Positions 19,371 through 28,665 of a stretch of DNA of 64,000 bases are shown here, in pieces (position 1 is the first letter of the stretch; every line of letters starts with the position of its first letter). Position numbers and translations under genes: made by a program. The notes below the pieces were generated by a model. It searched no databases. It saw nothing but the letters and a program-made list of their open reading frames with translations, and was not told the DNA's origin. The stretch covers positions 62,001 to 126,000 of the forward strand of contig RSEH01000064.1 of the NCBI GenBank assembly GCA_006503475.1. Reading direction: 5' to 3'. Origin of the DNA: Stentor roeselii. Taxonomy: Eukaryota > Ciliophora > Heterotrichea > Heterotrichida > Stentoridae.

Positions 19371-20216
19371 TTAAAATTTTAACTCAGAGTCGTTTAATTC
19401 GTGAACACTTGTTTTGTCTTTTTGGTGACTGGGTGTTAGGTACTTCGGACTGAACTCAACAATTCTGCCAGATCGAAAGACAGGTGTCAGAAGTGGTTTC
19501 AAAACAGGAAGCCTGACATTTAATCCTTCAACTTTCAGTTTTGTTGGAAGTTTGAAATTTTTTTCTCGAGCTTCAGCGAATTCTTCGATTTTTTCCTGAC
19601 TGATGATTTCTCGTTCTTCGAAGTCTTGGTTGAGGATGTGCCATTCGTGCATCCTCGAAGCGTAGCAGGCTTCTTTAAAGGAATTGACCATGAGTGCGAT
19701 GATGATGATTTCTGCGATGATGCAAGTGATAGTAAGGGCGATTGTATAAGCCTTTTGCTCTGTGGTTGAATCCGCGTTGAGATATCTGTCAGCTAAAAGA
19801 TAAACAATGATGAAAAGCATCACTTTAACTGCTATCAGAATTGGGATGAATAAACAATGGGCTACTCCAGTTGTAAAGGCTTCTCTTGGAATGCATTTTC
19901 GCCTTATTAAGAATTTCATCTGGTACTTTGTTGAGCAGAGCTCGCATTTACTACCTGATAATTCAGCCCTTCGAGAAACAAGCCATGTTTTCAGGCATTC
20001 TTCGTGAACGTACTTCATTGTTCCTGAACATTTACATGGGTGGATGAAGGGACAACTGCTTGAATCTGAGTCGAGACAGATTCGACACACTTCGATCTCG
20101 GGTGTTGAGATTGATATTGACTTTGAGACTGGAAAGATTTTTAAAGTTCTTCGAGTTGTGCTGGAAATTGTTGTTATTGATTTTTCTACGATTGAGTTTT
20201 CGACTGATTCATTCAT
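19371..20216 (-). CDS. RING-CH (MARCH-type) membrane E3 ubiquitin ligase, second copy
   Basis: 281 aa. RINGv finger at about residues 43-98 (VCRICLDSD, HPCKCSGTMKYVHEECLKTW, CELC). Two hydrophobic segments follow near 120-141 and 153-176, then MHEWHIL, matching IIHWKIL in the paralog at 7.5 kb. The C-terminal tail is polar and ends ELNDSELKF. Same expected role: ubiquitylation of membrane cargo. The two copies share domain order and the post-TM2 motif but differ strongly elsewhere, so the duplication looks old or family-wide. Confidence 0.88.
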   Translation of the reverse strand: MNESVENSIVEKSITTISSTTRRTLKIFPVSKSISISTPEIEVCRICLDSDSSSCPFIHPCKCSGTMKYVHEECLKTWLVSRRAELSGSKCELCSTKYQMKFLIRRKCIPREAFTTGVAHCLFIPILIAVKVMLFIIVYLLADRYLNADSTTEQKAYTIALTITCIIAEIIIIALMVNSFKEACYASRMHEWHILNQDFEEREIISQEKIEEFAEAREKNFKLPTKLKVEGLNVRLPVLKPLLTPVFRSGRIVEFSPKYLTPSHQKDKTSVHELNDSELKF

Positions 20217-20585
20217 TTTTATGGAATTAGGGTTTTGTGGTTTTCAATTTTGATTGGAGATGAAAGAGTTAAGGTTGCATAAAATAACTGAAATTTCGTT
20301 TTTAGATAAGGATTTAAACATAAATATAAAGAAAACTTCAAATAATTAATATTCCTATTCAATAAATGGACTATTAACTCACCCTACTACTAAATTAAAT
20401 CCTTCTTTCATTCAACTCCTTTTACTAAAAAATCTTATTCTCCAACTTGATAATCTTGCCTATTCAAATAACCAAATTGATTAAAATTTTAAAAGATAAT
20501 TCAGTAATTATCCTAAACTCCCTCTCATCATCTCATAACTATCCAAAGTCCCAAAATTCCCTAATCTCAATCATTCCAATAAAAA
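20217..20585. other. Divergent intergenic spacer
   Basis: About 370 bp of AT-rich DNA between the RING-CH gene and the small coiled-coil gene. It presumably carries both promoters. No motif stands out. Confidence 0.5.
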
Positions 20586-20891
20586 ATGAGTTACAATGCA
20601 AATGATAAGTTCTGGACTCAAAGAGTTCACAAAGAAGAGGTAAGAATCTTCAGAGAACTCAAAAGTCGAGGAGAAGTCGAAGCACTTCGAGATGCAGAAA
20701 GACTTTCTAACTTTTCTTCATACCATGGAATTGGAGTCAGGAAGCCAGGTCAAGGTCTGAAAGAAACCATTGAGCGCTTAGAACATGTACTTGAAGCTGA
20801 AAGGAAAAAACGTCTTAAGGCTGAGCAGATCGTCCGAAAGTTAAAAGTCGAGTTGAAGACACTGGAAGGGCAGAAAGAACAGTCATCATAA
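20586..20891 (+). CDS. Small coiled-coil protein, unknown
   Basis: 101 aa. The first 60 residues are mixed charged with GIGVRKPGQG; residues about 60-95 form a single strongly predicted amphipathic helix (ERLEHVLEAERKKRLKAEQI). No known domain. Length and isolation between flanking genes with separate AT-rich spacers, plus a clean ATG and TAA, support a real gene. It may be a short cytoskeletal or adaptor protein. Confidence 0.65.
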   Translation: MSYNANDKFWTQRVHKEEVRIFRELKSRGEVEALRDAERLSNFSSYHGIGVRKPGQGLKETIERLEHVLEAERKKRLKAEQIVRKLKVELKTLEGQKEQSS

Positions 20892-20926
20892 TTAACTGAC
20901 TAATAATCTTTTTCAATTATCTATAA

Positions 20927-22342
20927 TCAAAACTCGAAGTGGTCTGTTGATTGAAGCTGGATGTCTTTTGAGTCGTTTTCGAAGAATTCACTTATTATCT
21001 TACCTGACTTTGTCATGATTTTTACATTTCGGCTCATTTGGAGCTGCTCTATTGTTTCTTTGCCTCCATTGCCTTCGAGGATTAGGACATAAGGATTTGG
21101 TGAGAATTCGTCGCCAGCTTTCAAGACCTTTTCAATCGATTTAAGTAAAAGCATCTTCGCCCGGTTTCCTACCAAATTAACTAAATAGCAAACAGCAGAC
21201 AAGAGGCCTAAGTCAACCAAATCCTGAATGGCCGAAGCACTGCTAACAAAAATCGCATTGAAAAGACTCCAAACGGCTTCATTCTGTACATCTTGAATAT
21301 CCGTAATAGAAAGATCAATAATTCTTTTGATAACTCCCTTAGTAACAAGCATCCCGACATATTTAGTAGCACAAAGGTTAGAAAAGGCCCACATGGCTTC
21401 TTGTCGAATGATTTTAGCACGACTTTCAAGACAATAGCTGAGACTTTTTACCACCCCAGCATTGACTAGAGTATCAACTTGGTTTTCCGACCCACTCAGT
21501 AAGTTTCCAATGACCCTAAGTGCAGGTTGCTGGAATTTTACCACGTCAACTTTTGTAAACTTAATGAAAACCTGAATGAATTCTTTTTCTTGTATAAGCT
21601 CAACTTTTTTATCTGAAATATGAGCCAGTGCCCAGAGGACTTCAGGAAGGATGTCAATTATGTTATTTTGAACTGCCAGTGACAGGAAAGGAAGGACTTG
21701 AGACTGATTCTCGAAGTATTTTCCTTTGCAGCAGTGGCTGATGCACCAGCAGATTTTTTTTCGTATCTGCAGTGACTGTGGGTTATTAACAAGAAAATAA
21801 CTGACACTTAAAAATTCAGCAGTCAGGATAAGTTCTCTATTTTCATCTGTGTCTAAAGCGATATTTCCCAAAGCCCAGTACAGATTTTCTTGTGTTTTCA
21901 CCTCAGACTGAGGAATCAACGAGACAATCAAAGAGATCCACTTCGTTAAAACCGCTGAATATGCACTATTCGACACACTTGCCAGCAAAGAAGTACTAAT
22001 AAACCCTCTATTAAACTCAGAGTACCTTCCAAACTCAAGCAACTCAGAAATGCAAAGATCAATAAAAGCTTCATCATGTTCCTCGCTAATCATTTTCGCA
22101 AAAGAATTCGCTCCAAGTAAAAACTCTTCAATTTCTTCACTTTTCAAATAATTTAAAGTCAACTCACTGTCCAAAGCGTTTTGTACATTCGATTCATTAA
22201 CAAATTCACGTTTAGAATAAACAGCTTCAGCTCTTTTATTCTTCCGAAGCTCGCAATACCTGGAGGTTCTATTTTCTCGATAAAGGGCAGAGTTAAAAGA
22301 AGAGTCGAATTTTTTAGCTCTTTTTGGGTTATCATCTTCCAT
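20927..22342 (-). CDS. Importin alpha (karyopherin alpha)-like armadillo protein
   Basis: 471 aa. The N-terminus has a basic importin-beta-binding-like segment (NRTSRYCELRKNKRAEAVYS), in which ELRKNKR parallels ELRKAKK of importin alpha. Armadillo repeats fill residues about 95-430, with the family's WALGNIALD, WALAHISD, VIGNLLSG, EAMWAFSNLCA and EAVWSLFNA signatures that carry the NLS-binding Trp/Asn ladder. It should carry cargo with classical NLS into a nucleus. It is shorter than the usual ~520-540 aa, mainly in the acidic tail. Ciliates use nucleus-specific importin alphas; which nucleus this serves cannot be told. Confidence 0.9.
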   Translation of the reverse strand: MEDDNPKRAKKFDSSFNSALYRENRTSRYCELRKNKRAEAVYSKREFVNESNVQNALDSELTLNYLKSEEIEEFLLGANSFAKMISEEHDEAFIDLCISELLEFGRYSEFNRGFISTSLLASVSNSAYSAVLTKWISLIVSLIPQSEVKTQENLYWALGNIALDTDENRELILTAEFLSVSYFLVNNPQSLQIRKKICWCISHCCKGKYFENQSQVLPFLSLAVQNNIIDILPEVLWALAHISDKKVELIQEKEFIQVFIKFTKVDVVKFQQPALRVIGNLLSGSENQVDTLVNAGVVKSLSYCLESRAKIIRQEAMWAFSNLCATKYVGMLVTKGVIKRIIDLSITDIQDVQNEAVWSLFNAIFVSSASAIQDLVDLGLLSAVCYLVNLVGNRAKMLLLKSIEKVLKAGDEFSPNPYVLILEGNGGKETIEQLQMSRNVKIMTKSGKIISEFFENDSKDIQLQSTDHFEF

Positions 22343-22404
22343 TGTTATTCAAAGCAGGGAATTATTGAGGGAATGTTGACAGGCAGGTTATTGAGTAAAT
22401 AATT
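22343..22404. promoter_or_regulatory. 62-bp divergent spacer
   Basis: 62 bp separate the start codons of the importin alpha gene and the divergent unknown gene. No conserved box is recognised. Confidence 0.4.
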
Positions 22405-23268
22405 ATGGGAAAACGCAACATCCGGGTTAAAAAATATCGAGACCCTATCACCAAAAGCAACATCATGGCTAAGGTCCTCCCTAATTACTTGACCATTGTC
22501 GAGTCAAGAGAAAAGTTTGTAGAAAACCTTAAAAGCATTTTTATAAAGTACCAAAAAGAATTCAGTCTTATCATCCAGGCACATCTCAAACGACTTCCAA
22601 TCAAAAACATGAAAAAAAAAACTTTTGACTCTTTTACATGTAGTGACTTTCACTATCATGATAATTCTGGAGAACTGTTCTTTATCTACCAGATTCAGTT
22701 CGAACATTTCATCGCCTGGCTTTTGGAAAGTTTACAAGATGTTTACTTCCAGAACAGACAAATCATGAAAGTTTGCATTAGGGACTCGGAGGTACTTTTG
22801 CAACACTTGGTGAAAGAAACTGAAAGAGTGACTTTCGGCATCTTTGATCAAGACGAGGTTTGGAAGGAGTACTTCAGCACACCTTGGTATAATGAAAGAA
22901 TTCTTCAGGCTCCTATTGTCAAGCAGTTCTTAGAAGAAACTCAAAGAGAGCAACCTACTTTAAAACTCAATCAAGACTTGAAATCAAAGGAAAGTCCTAA
23001 AAAAAGACAGGAAAGCAGGGATTGGAATTGTCGAAAGGAAACTTGGGAATCTCCTGAAAATAAAGAGTCTCGTGATGGGAAAGAAAATAAGGAACATAAG
23101 AATGGGAAGAAAAAGAATGAAAATGTTGAGAATCTTGATGGGGTTGATGAAGAAGTTGAAGAGTTCAGGAAAAAACTTGAGTTGGAGTCGGTTAGAGATG
23201 ATAGGGAAAAACCGCATGTTACTCTTGATTGGATCGCTGGGATCAAGAAAAAACTGGTTAGGGGTTAG
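22405..23268 (+). CDS. Unknown basic protein with charged C-terminal tail
   Basis: 287 aa. Residues 1-180 look folded, with aromatic-rich segments (FHYHDNSGELFFIYQIQFEH, WLLESLQDVYFQ, VTFGIFDQDEVWKEYFSTPW). Residues 190-260 are a Lys/Glu/Asn-rich low-complexity run. It ends LDWIAGIKKKLVRG. No domain recognised, no membrane segment. The start ATG at 22405 follows an AT-rich leader and is the first in frame. Confidence 0.72.
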   Translation: MGKRNIRVKKYRDPITKSNIMAKVLPNYLTIVESREKFVENLKSIFIKYQKEFSLIIQAHLKRLPIKNMKKKTFDSFTCSDFHYHDNSGELFFIYQIQFEHFIAWLLESLQDVYFQNRQIMKVCIRDSEVLLQHLVKETERVTFGIFDQDEVWKEYFSTPWYNERILQAPIVKQFLEETQREQPTLKLNQDLKSKESPKKRQESRDWNCRKETWESPENKESRDGKENKEHKNGKKKNENVENLDGVDEEVEEFRKKLELESVRDDREKPHVTLDWIAGIKKKLVRG

Positions 23269-23739
23269 AAGTAGTTAATCTTTGAGTTTGGATCATGACC
23301 TTGAATGGAAGTTTTATGATTTTATTTCAGAGATTAATAGTTTGAGATTTTTTTTACAAGGTTATTTTGATTTTAGAGATTTTGAAAGATTTATAGGTTT
23401 TTGGTTATTCTAGGAATTGATGACAGATTTAGATTTTTTTTCATTTTTGGAGAAACTAGAAATCCACTTTTTGAAGAAGGTGTTGGAAGAATTAAGGATT
23501 TTTTTTAATTTAAGTTTAAAGTTGGGATATGTCCACAATATAGATTTTATGCAGCTTTTATTTAAATTTTGATTTCTAAGTTACTCTTAATGATTGAAAG
23601 CTCAATATTTGAATAGAAAATTAACTGATTCTTTATTATTCATAATATTTAAATAACAAGGTCTGGGAATTATTTATCGTCAAACTTGAAATTCATAAAA
23701 ATAGTCCGTTTTCAACTAAATAAAACAAATTAACAACTA
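23269..23739. other. AT-rich intergenic stretch
   Basis: About 470 bp between two tandem plus-strand genes, T-rich in its first half. Nothing recognisable. Confidence 0.5.
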
Positions 23740-24741
23740 ATGGAAGAATCAGTTCGTTCATATTCTTCAATAAGCATAACAAAAGTCTGTGTTCAGATGG
23801 AAGATGACTTCAAAAACCACTTGCCTCCTTGGTCTGAGTCTAATTTCCTTCAAAGGCTTCATATACTATTGCTGTATACTCTGATCAGTTTACCGGTATT
23901 GATTCTGTTAGTAGTAATAATCGGAGGATACTCAGTTTACGTATCCCAGTACTTATATTATCTCCTAGCAGACACAGATGACCGTCCAGAAATCTACTAT
24001 TGGCACACCGAAGAAGAGAAACATAACGCAAAAATTCGAGGATGCATTTACCTCTCAATCGAAACCTTTTCCGTCCTCCTAGTCCTAATCTGCCACATGA
24101 GAGCAATGATGACCGACCCAGGAGGAATTCCTGAGTCACAAGCATGGCAAATTCCATCAGAAAGCAACTCAGAAGCAGGTGAAGAAGAAGGAAAACTAGC
24201 AGAAAGATCACGTAAAGGTCTAACCCGTTCATGTAACCACTGCAAAAGAAAGAAGCCAGACCGTACCCATCACTGCCGTCAATGCAACCGTTGCAACCTA
24301 AAGATGGACCATCATTGTAACTGGATTGCGAATTGTGTGGGTTACAACAACTACAAGTTTTTTTTCCTGATAGTCTTTTACGGAACTATTTCTTTAGGCC
24401 TTTTTGCAGCGACTTTCTGGGAATGTGTCGTTGTTGTTTTGAATGACTCACAAAGTTCGACTTTTAAATGTCTTTTTATTGTGATGAGCTATTCTCTTAT
24501 CAGTCTTTTGGCAATTGCTGTTGCTGGGTTTTGCGTGTTTCATGTTTGGATGATTTTGAATAATTATACAACTATTGAATTCTGTGAAAAGAAGAGGAAA
24601 GATATTCCTGGATATGAAAATTCACCTTTTTTGATGGATGGATGGAAAAAGAATTTTAAGGAAGCTCTGGGGGAAAGGCCTTGGCTTTGGGTTTTACCTG
24701 TTTTTGACCGGGTGCAGGGATCGGGGCTTTATTATCGATAA
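23740..24741 (+). CDS. DHHC-type protein S-palmitoyltransferase
   Basis: 333 aa with four hydrophobic segments (about 45-70, 105-125, 212-236, 248-275). Between the second and third lies the cysteine-rich DHHC domain: CNHCKRKKPDRTHHCRQCNR, then CNLKMDHHCNWIANCVGYNN. The catalytic DHHC and the zinc-binding Cys/His residues are complete. A TTIEFCEKK motif matches the TTxE motif after TM4. It should S-acylate membrane proteins; several likely clients with N-terminal MGxxC signals (PP2C, CDPK, PH protein) are encoded in this window, though any direct link is unproven. Its stop is 15 bp from the stop of the convergent four-TM gene. Confidence 0.94.
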   Translation: MEESVRSYSSISITKVCVQMEDDFKNHLPPWSESNFLQRLHILLLYTLISLPVLILLVVIIGGYSVYVSQYLYYLLADTDDRPEIYYWHTEEEKHNAKIRGCIYLSIETFSVLLVLICHMRAMMTDPGGIPESQAWQIPSESNSEAGEEEGKLAERSRKGLTRSCNHCKRKKPDRTHHCRQCNRCNLKMDHHCNWIANCVGYNNYKFFFLIVFYGTISLGLFAATFWECVVVVLNDSQSSTFKCLFIVMSYSLISLLAIAVAGFCVFHVWMILNNYTTIEFCEKKRKDIPGYENSPFLMDGWKKNFKEALGERPWLWVLPVFDRVQGSGLYYR

Positions 24742-24756
24742 TTAGATAGGTTCCAG

Positions 24757-25173
24757 TTAATTAAGATTACGTTTTAAGTTACTGTCTCGTACTGTTTTAC
24801 AGATTACACTTAGGATTAGAGCGGCTAGGGATAGGGCGCAGTTTAGCTCTTTTCTGGGAAAACTGTGACCTGTTGCTTCTGTTATTAGATCTGGAATCGG
24901 GATAAATAACACCCAGATCGCGGCTTTTCCGTATAGTAAATAGGACCAGGTTTGTTTTGCTTTAGGCTTGATGGTGGCAGCTGGTTTAAGCAAGATAATA
25001 TTAACGATTCCTGAAACAAGTAAAGCAATTCCAAAAGTAGCCAAAGCAAGTGAATAATCAGCATCATGCCCCCTATCCCAAATGACATCAGAGACTGAAT
25101 TCCCAATAACAAAGCACCCAGCAGTAACATGAACAAACCTAAAAACTCCAGCAACAACATCTTTAAAAGTCAT
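24757..25173 (-). CDS. Small four-TM membrane protein, unknown
   Basis: 138 aa from the ATG at 25173 (MTFKDVVAGVF). The frame is open 14 codons further, but that part overlaps the end of the upstream gene, so the inner ATG, 10 bp past that stop, is preferred. Four hydrophobic segments at about 5-28, 40-62, 73-95 and 107-126. Features: FRFVHVTAG with a His in TM1 and a conserved-looking IPIPDLITEATGH loop. No family recognised; one could consider a small heme or transport-type protein but nothing supports it firmly. Confidence 0.7.
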   Translation of the reverse strand: MTFKDVVAGVFRFVHVTAGCFVIGNSVSDVIWDRGHDADYSLALATFGIALLVSGIVNIILLKPAATIKPKAKQTWSYLLYGKAAIWVLFIPIPDLITEATGHSFPRKELNCALSLAALILSVICKTVRDSNLKRNLN

Positions 25174-25183
25174 ATTTATATCC

Positions 25184-26272
25184 CTAGACCTTACATTCAT
25201 TCCTAGTACTCGCATATCGTTTTTCAGTATCCATGCTAACCTTTGCTAAGCTAGCACTAGCTCCAGCAATAATGGTCAATCTATTAATTTCCCTTGTAGC
25301 CTCTTCCAACTTAAGACTTAAAACATCTCTTTCCTGATGCACGTTCCCGACTTGACTAAGTCTTTCCTTTGCCAATGTGAGTTCTTCTTCACAATTCATG
25401 AACTCGCTGTTAATCAAGTCAAGCCTTTCATTTAAAGTGCGAATGAGTTCTTCATTGTTTGACTCAGCGACACGTTTTGGGACCTTCATCGCGAATTCTC
25501 CGGAATTAAGAATATTTGAAAGTCTTAAAATTTCTTCTTCTCTTATTCTGGTTCTTTCTTCTAAGATCTTCACGTCTTCTTGAAGGTCTTCTTTTAACTT
25601 GATGAGGTCTTCTACTTGCTCTTGGTACTTTTTTACACGGTCGTCTGAATCTTGGAGTTCTTGGGCCCATTCTTGTTGAGACTTTGTCAGGTGAACTGGG
25701 TCTGAACTGCTTAAAGGCTTTGACATGCGGAATTCTTGCTTTCGGACTGAGTTTTGAGACTTGGATGATAGGTTTGGGTCTTTTAGAGACTTTTGACTTG
25801 CGGGGTTGTAGATTTTGTTGTAAAGAGACTCGAATTTTGATTTTAAATGGTCTTTTTCGCTTTCCAGCTCCTGGATTTTTAACTTGTGGATTTCGTTTAG
25901 GACTTTTAGGTCGCTTTTTTCGTTTTCGAGCTTTTTGTTTGAAACCCGCCACTTTTCTTGGCATTCGGAGGTTTGTTCTTTTATTTTCATCATTTCGAGA
26001 TGGAGACGGTTGTTTTCAGTGCCTAGACGAGTTATCTCGGATTGGTACATACGAACATCTGATAGTGCTGACTGGAGGTCAGCTTTAAACGTGTTATTTT
26101 CTTTTTGCAGTACTTTCATCTTTTCATTTGAACTAATCACATCATTTAACAAAGTTTCAACTAAAATCGCGGAATGAGGTGTAACCGGATGACAATAGTG
26201 AAGAGCATCAAGTCTTTTTTTTAAGTCTGATTATTTTTTACTCAAGAATTTACTGTCTGAGATTTCCATCAT
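25184..26272 (-). CDS. CEP135/Bld10-like coiled-coil centriole protein, one 15-nt intron
   Basis: Exon 1 (26272-26242) encodes MMEISDSKFL and joins exon 2 (26226-25184) across a 15-nt intron, giving 357 aa. The start KFLNLKKRLDALHY resembles the YINIRKRLDQLGY opening of CEP135. LGTENNRLHLEMMKIKEQ parallels LSRENNELYLELMKLRE, and later ELQDSDDRVKKYQEQVEDL and IREEEILRLSNIL match further CEP135 blocks. CEP135/Bld10 builds the centriole/basal-body cartwheel rim. It is much shorter than animal CEP135 (about 1,140 aa), corresponding to the N-terminal third, so it may be a short isoform or paralog. The whole protein is coiled coil apart from a Ser-rich gap near 170-200. Confidence 0.75.
26227..26241 (-). 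other. 15-nt intron (CEP135-like gene)
   Basis: On the minus strand it reads gtaaaaaataatcag. It removes an in-frame TAA and connects a 10-codon first exon carrying the conserved N-terminus. Confidence 0.85.
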
Positions 26273-26527
26273 TTTATATTCCTTATTAATGGTTGATCGT
26301 TTAGAAATTTTCTGAAAGTATAATAAATGTTTACCCTATTCAAAGTGAGAAATTTTACTTCTTCTAGAAAATAATGAAGTATCCTAATTCCTTATCAGAA
26401 TCGAGGTAAAATTCCTTAAGCCTCTTCAATCAACTTTAATTTACTTTAACTAATAGAAATAATCACTTTTCACTCATCTCTTATTCACCTCGAAAGAATC
26501 CAGAATAGTAAAACTTTCCAGTAATAA

Positions 26528-28456
26528 ATGGAAATTCTTAAAGATCTTTATTCAAAATCTCCTACAACATCTTCAATAAACTTAGAGTTCAGCGAGATCG
26601 AAGATTTTTCAGTCTTACTTCCTCTTCTCATCAAATTCTCAAAGTTAGAAGAGTTGATTTTATTCGGTAACCGTATCGAAAAGCTTCCGAAAGACATTTC
26701 AGGACTTAGAAATCTTCAAAAACTTGACATTTCGAATAATCTTCTTGATTCTTTGTCAGCTGTTCTTCCCGGGTTGAAGTCTCTTCCAAGTTTAAAAGAG
26801 TTAAACATTACTCTTAATACTCAACAAGAGGAAGACCTGCTGCTTGCATCACTGCCTAATTTAATTCGATTGAATGATACAGAGCTTATGATGCAATCTG
26901 TTGATTATCAAGGTCCTGAATCCTTAACTCAAGACGATTTGGAAAAAGTTGCTATCATGTATGATGATATTAGAAGCTATGCTAAAGAAATTGATCCTTC
27001 TTTAGATAAACGTCTTGCTGGAGACTTTGATGAAATTGTTAAAGATATCATGGGCCAGTTATCCGAAGTCCTAAAAAAAGAAACCAATCCCTTCTTAACC
27101 CACACCCACATGATCCTAGCAAAGTTCAACATGTACAAAATCTGCCAAGAAAAAATCGCACTTCTAGCTTCCAGGTCCAACAAAAAGCTTTCTAAAATCA
27201 TAAAAGACCTTTCAGAAGCCCACAGTTCAGTCTTCGACCAGCTCTGCAAGCTAATGTTCAACTCTTACGAAAAGTTCAACGAAAGGTCCCAAAGTTCTTC
27301 CCACGACCTTTCCAGAGCGAGCAACCAAGTTTCATCCCTTTTATCAACAATAGAAAAACTAGAATCCGAAGTAGAAAAGTTAAAAAAAGACCAAAAAGAG
27401 TCTTTCCTCTCCTTTCAAGAAGAAAAGCAAGATCTTCTGAAAGAAGTCGAATCACTTCAAGAAGAAAACCGAAAATACCTAGACACGATAATAAAACATT
27501 CAAAAAGCAACGCCGGTTCAGTGCTAAGCACTTCAACATACGAAGAAAAGCCGAAAATGGTGAGTCAGTCTCTAGCAACGCGGACTTTGAGTTTAAAGCA
27601 ATTAAAAGACGTGATCGCCGAGATCTACGAGTCCAAATCGAAATTTGATGAAAAATGCGCTGAAAGCAAAATGCCGCGAGAAACAATGGAACAGCACATG
27701 TACACCTTTCTCAATCAAAAGTACGGACTTCGAAGTCTCATCATCGAGTGGGTCGCAGCGATCATCACAGGGATCAAAACCTTTTCAGTAGACGACAATG
27801 ATGTCGCTGTCTTCGGAAAGATCCTCAGAAATGAATGTGATGAAGAATTTAGATTTGTTCAGAACCAGGTCAAAGAAACTGTGAATGAACTTCTCAGAAT
27901 CCAGATAAAAAATAAATTTCCAATGAAAGCAGCGAATGATATCAATAAAATCGTTGAGGAAAGGGTTAATGGAGTCGTTCTTGAAGATGAGTGGACTGAA
28001 GTCGTTAAATATATGTATAATGATTCTGATTCACAGGTCTTGCTTAACCAGATCTGGCAAAATGCAAACTCTCGTCCAAGTAACTCTGTGAAAATCAGGA
28101 CTAGCAGGGAAGATTTGTTGAAAAAAGAAAATAAACTTGCTGTTGTTTCTTATGCTGAGTTTTTGAAACTTTTATTGGATTTTCAGCTCAAGGCTCATGA
28201 AAAGTTTTTGGGACCTTTTATTAAGGTTTTTAGAATGGTTGGTAGTAGTAAATCGGGAGTTTTGAATGAAAATGATTTTATTATTGTGTGTCAAAAAATG
28301 CAACTTGAAGAAAGCACGATTATGAAATTGCTTGCTGTTGTGGATCCTTATGAAAATCAGGCAATCACGTTTTCTGAGTGTGTCGCGCTGTTTTCGACGG
28401 AAGTGTTTCCTAATAAGAATATTCCCATTTTACAAGAACTTTCGATGAATTCTTAA
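26528..28456 (+). CDS. Leucine-rich repeat / coiled-coil protein with EF-hand-like C-terminus
   Basis: 642 aa. Residues about 15-130 contain leucine-rich repeats (LEELILFGNRIEKLP, LQKLDISNNLLDSL, LKELNITLNT). Residues 255-325 are coiled coil. The C-terminal ~70 residues have paired EF-hand-like helices (FIKVFRMVGSSKSGVLNEND, ESTIMKLLAVVDPYENQAIT), but the loops lack several acidic ligands. The layout resembles ciliary/axonemal LRR proteins. The gene starts in the ATAAATG context. No exact ortholog can be named. Confidence 0.85.
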   Translation: MEILKDLYSKSPTTSSINLEFSEIEDFSVLLPLLIKFSKLEELILFGNRIEKLPKDISGLRNLQKLDISNNLLDSLSAVLPGLKSLPSLKELNITLNTQQEEDLLLASLPNLIRLNDTELMMQSVDYQGPESLTQDDLEKVAIMYDDIRSYAKEIDPSLDKRLAGDFDEIVKDIMGQLSEVLKKETNPFLTHTHMILAKFNMYKICQEKIALLASRSNKKLSKIIKDLSEAHSSVFDQLCKLMFNSYEKFNERSQSSSHDLSRASNQVSSLLSTIEKLESEVEKLKKDQKESFLSFQEEKQDLLKEVESLQEENRKYLDTIIKHSKSNAGSVLSTSTYEEKPKMVSQSLATRTLSLKQLKDVIAEIYESKSKFDEKCAESKMPRETMEQHMYTFLNQKYGLRSLIIEWVAAIITGIKTFSVDDNDVAVFGKILRNECDEEFRFVQNQVKETVNELLRIQIKNKFPMKAANDINKIVEERVNGVVLEDEWTEVVKYMYNDSDSQVLLNQIWQNANSRPSNSVKIRTSREDLLKKENKLAVVSYAEFLKLLLDFQLKAHEKFLGPFIKVFRMVGSSKSGVLNENDFIIVCQKMQLEESTIMKLLAVVDPYENQAITFSECVALFSTEVFPNKNIPILQELSMNS

Positions 28457-28665
28457 AATTTGGATAATAAGTGGTTTATGGATTTTTATCATTTTTGTTG
28501 GGAGATCGTGTATAATAATTGATTTTAAATAAAGTAAAATTTAAATGTTTGTTCATGTATAAAGGCCTGAATATCCTCTTGTCACTATTATGTAAAAACT
28601 TAAAATTCCTATAAACATCTTTTAAATCTTCTCAAAACTATTAACTAATATTAAATACGTCTTAA

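Noticed and set aside
25506-25964. Arg/Pro/Lys-rich frame in the CEP135-like region
   Set aside because: It is an alternative frame of the coiled-coil gene, with composition typical of a shadow.
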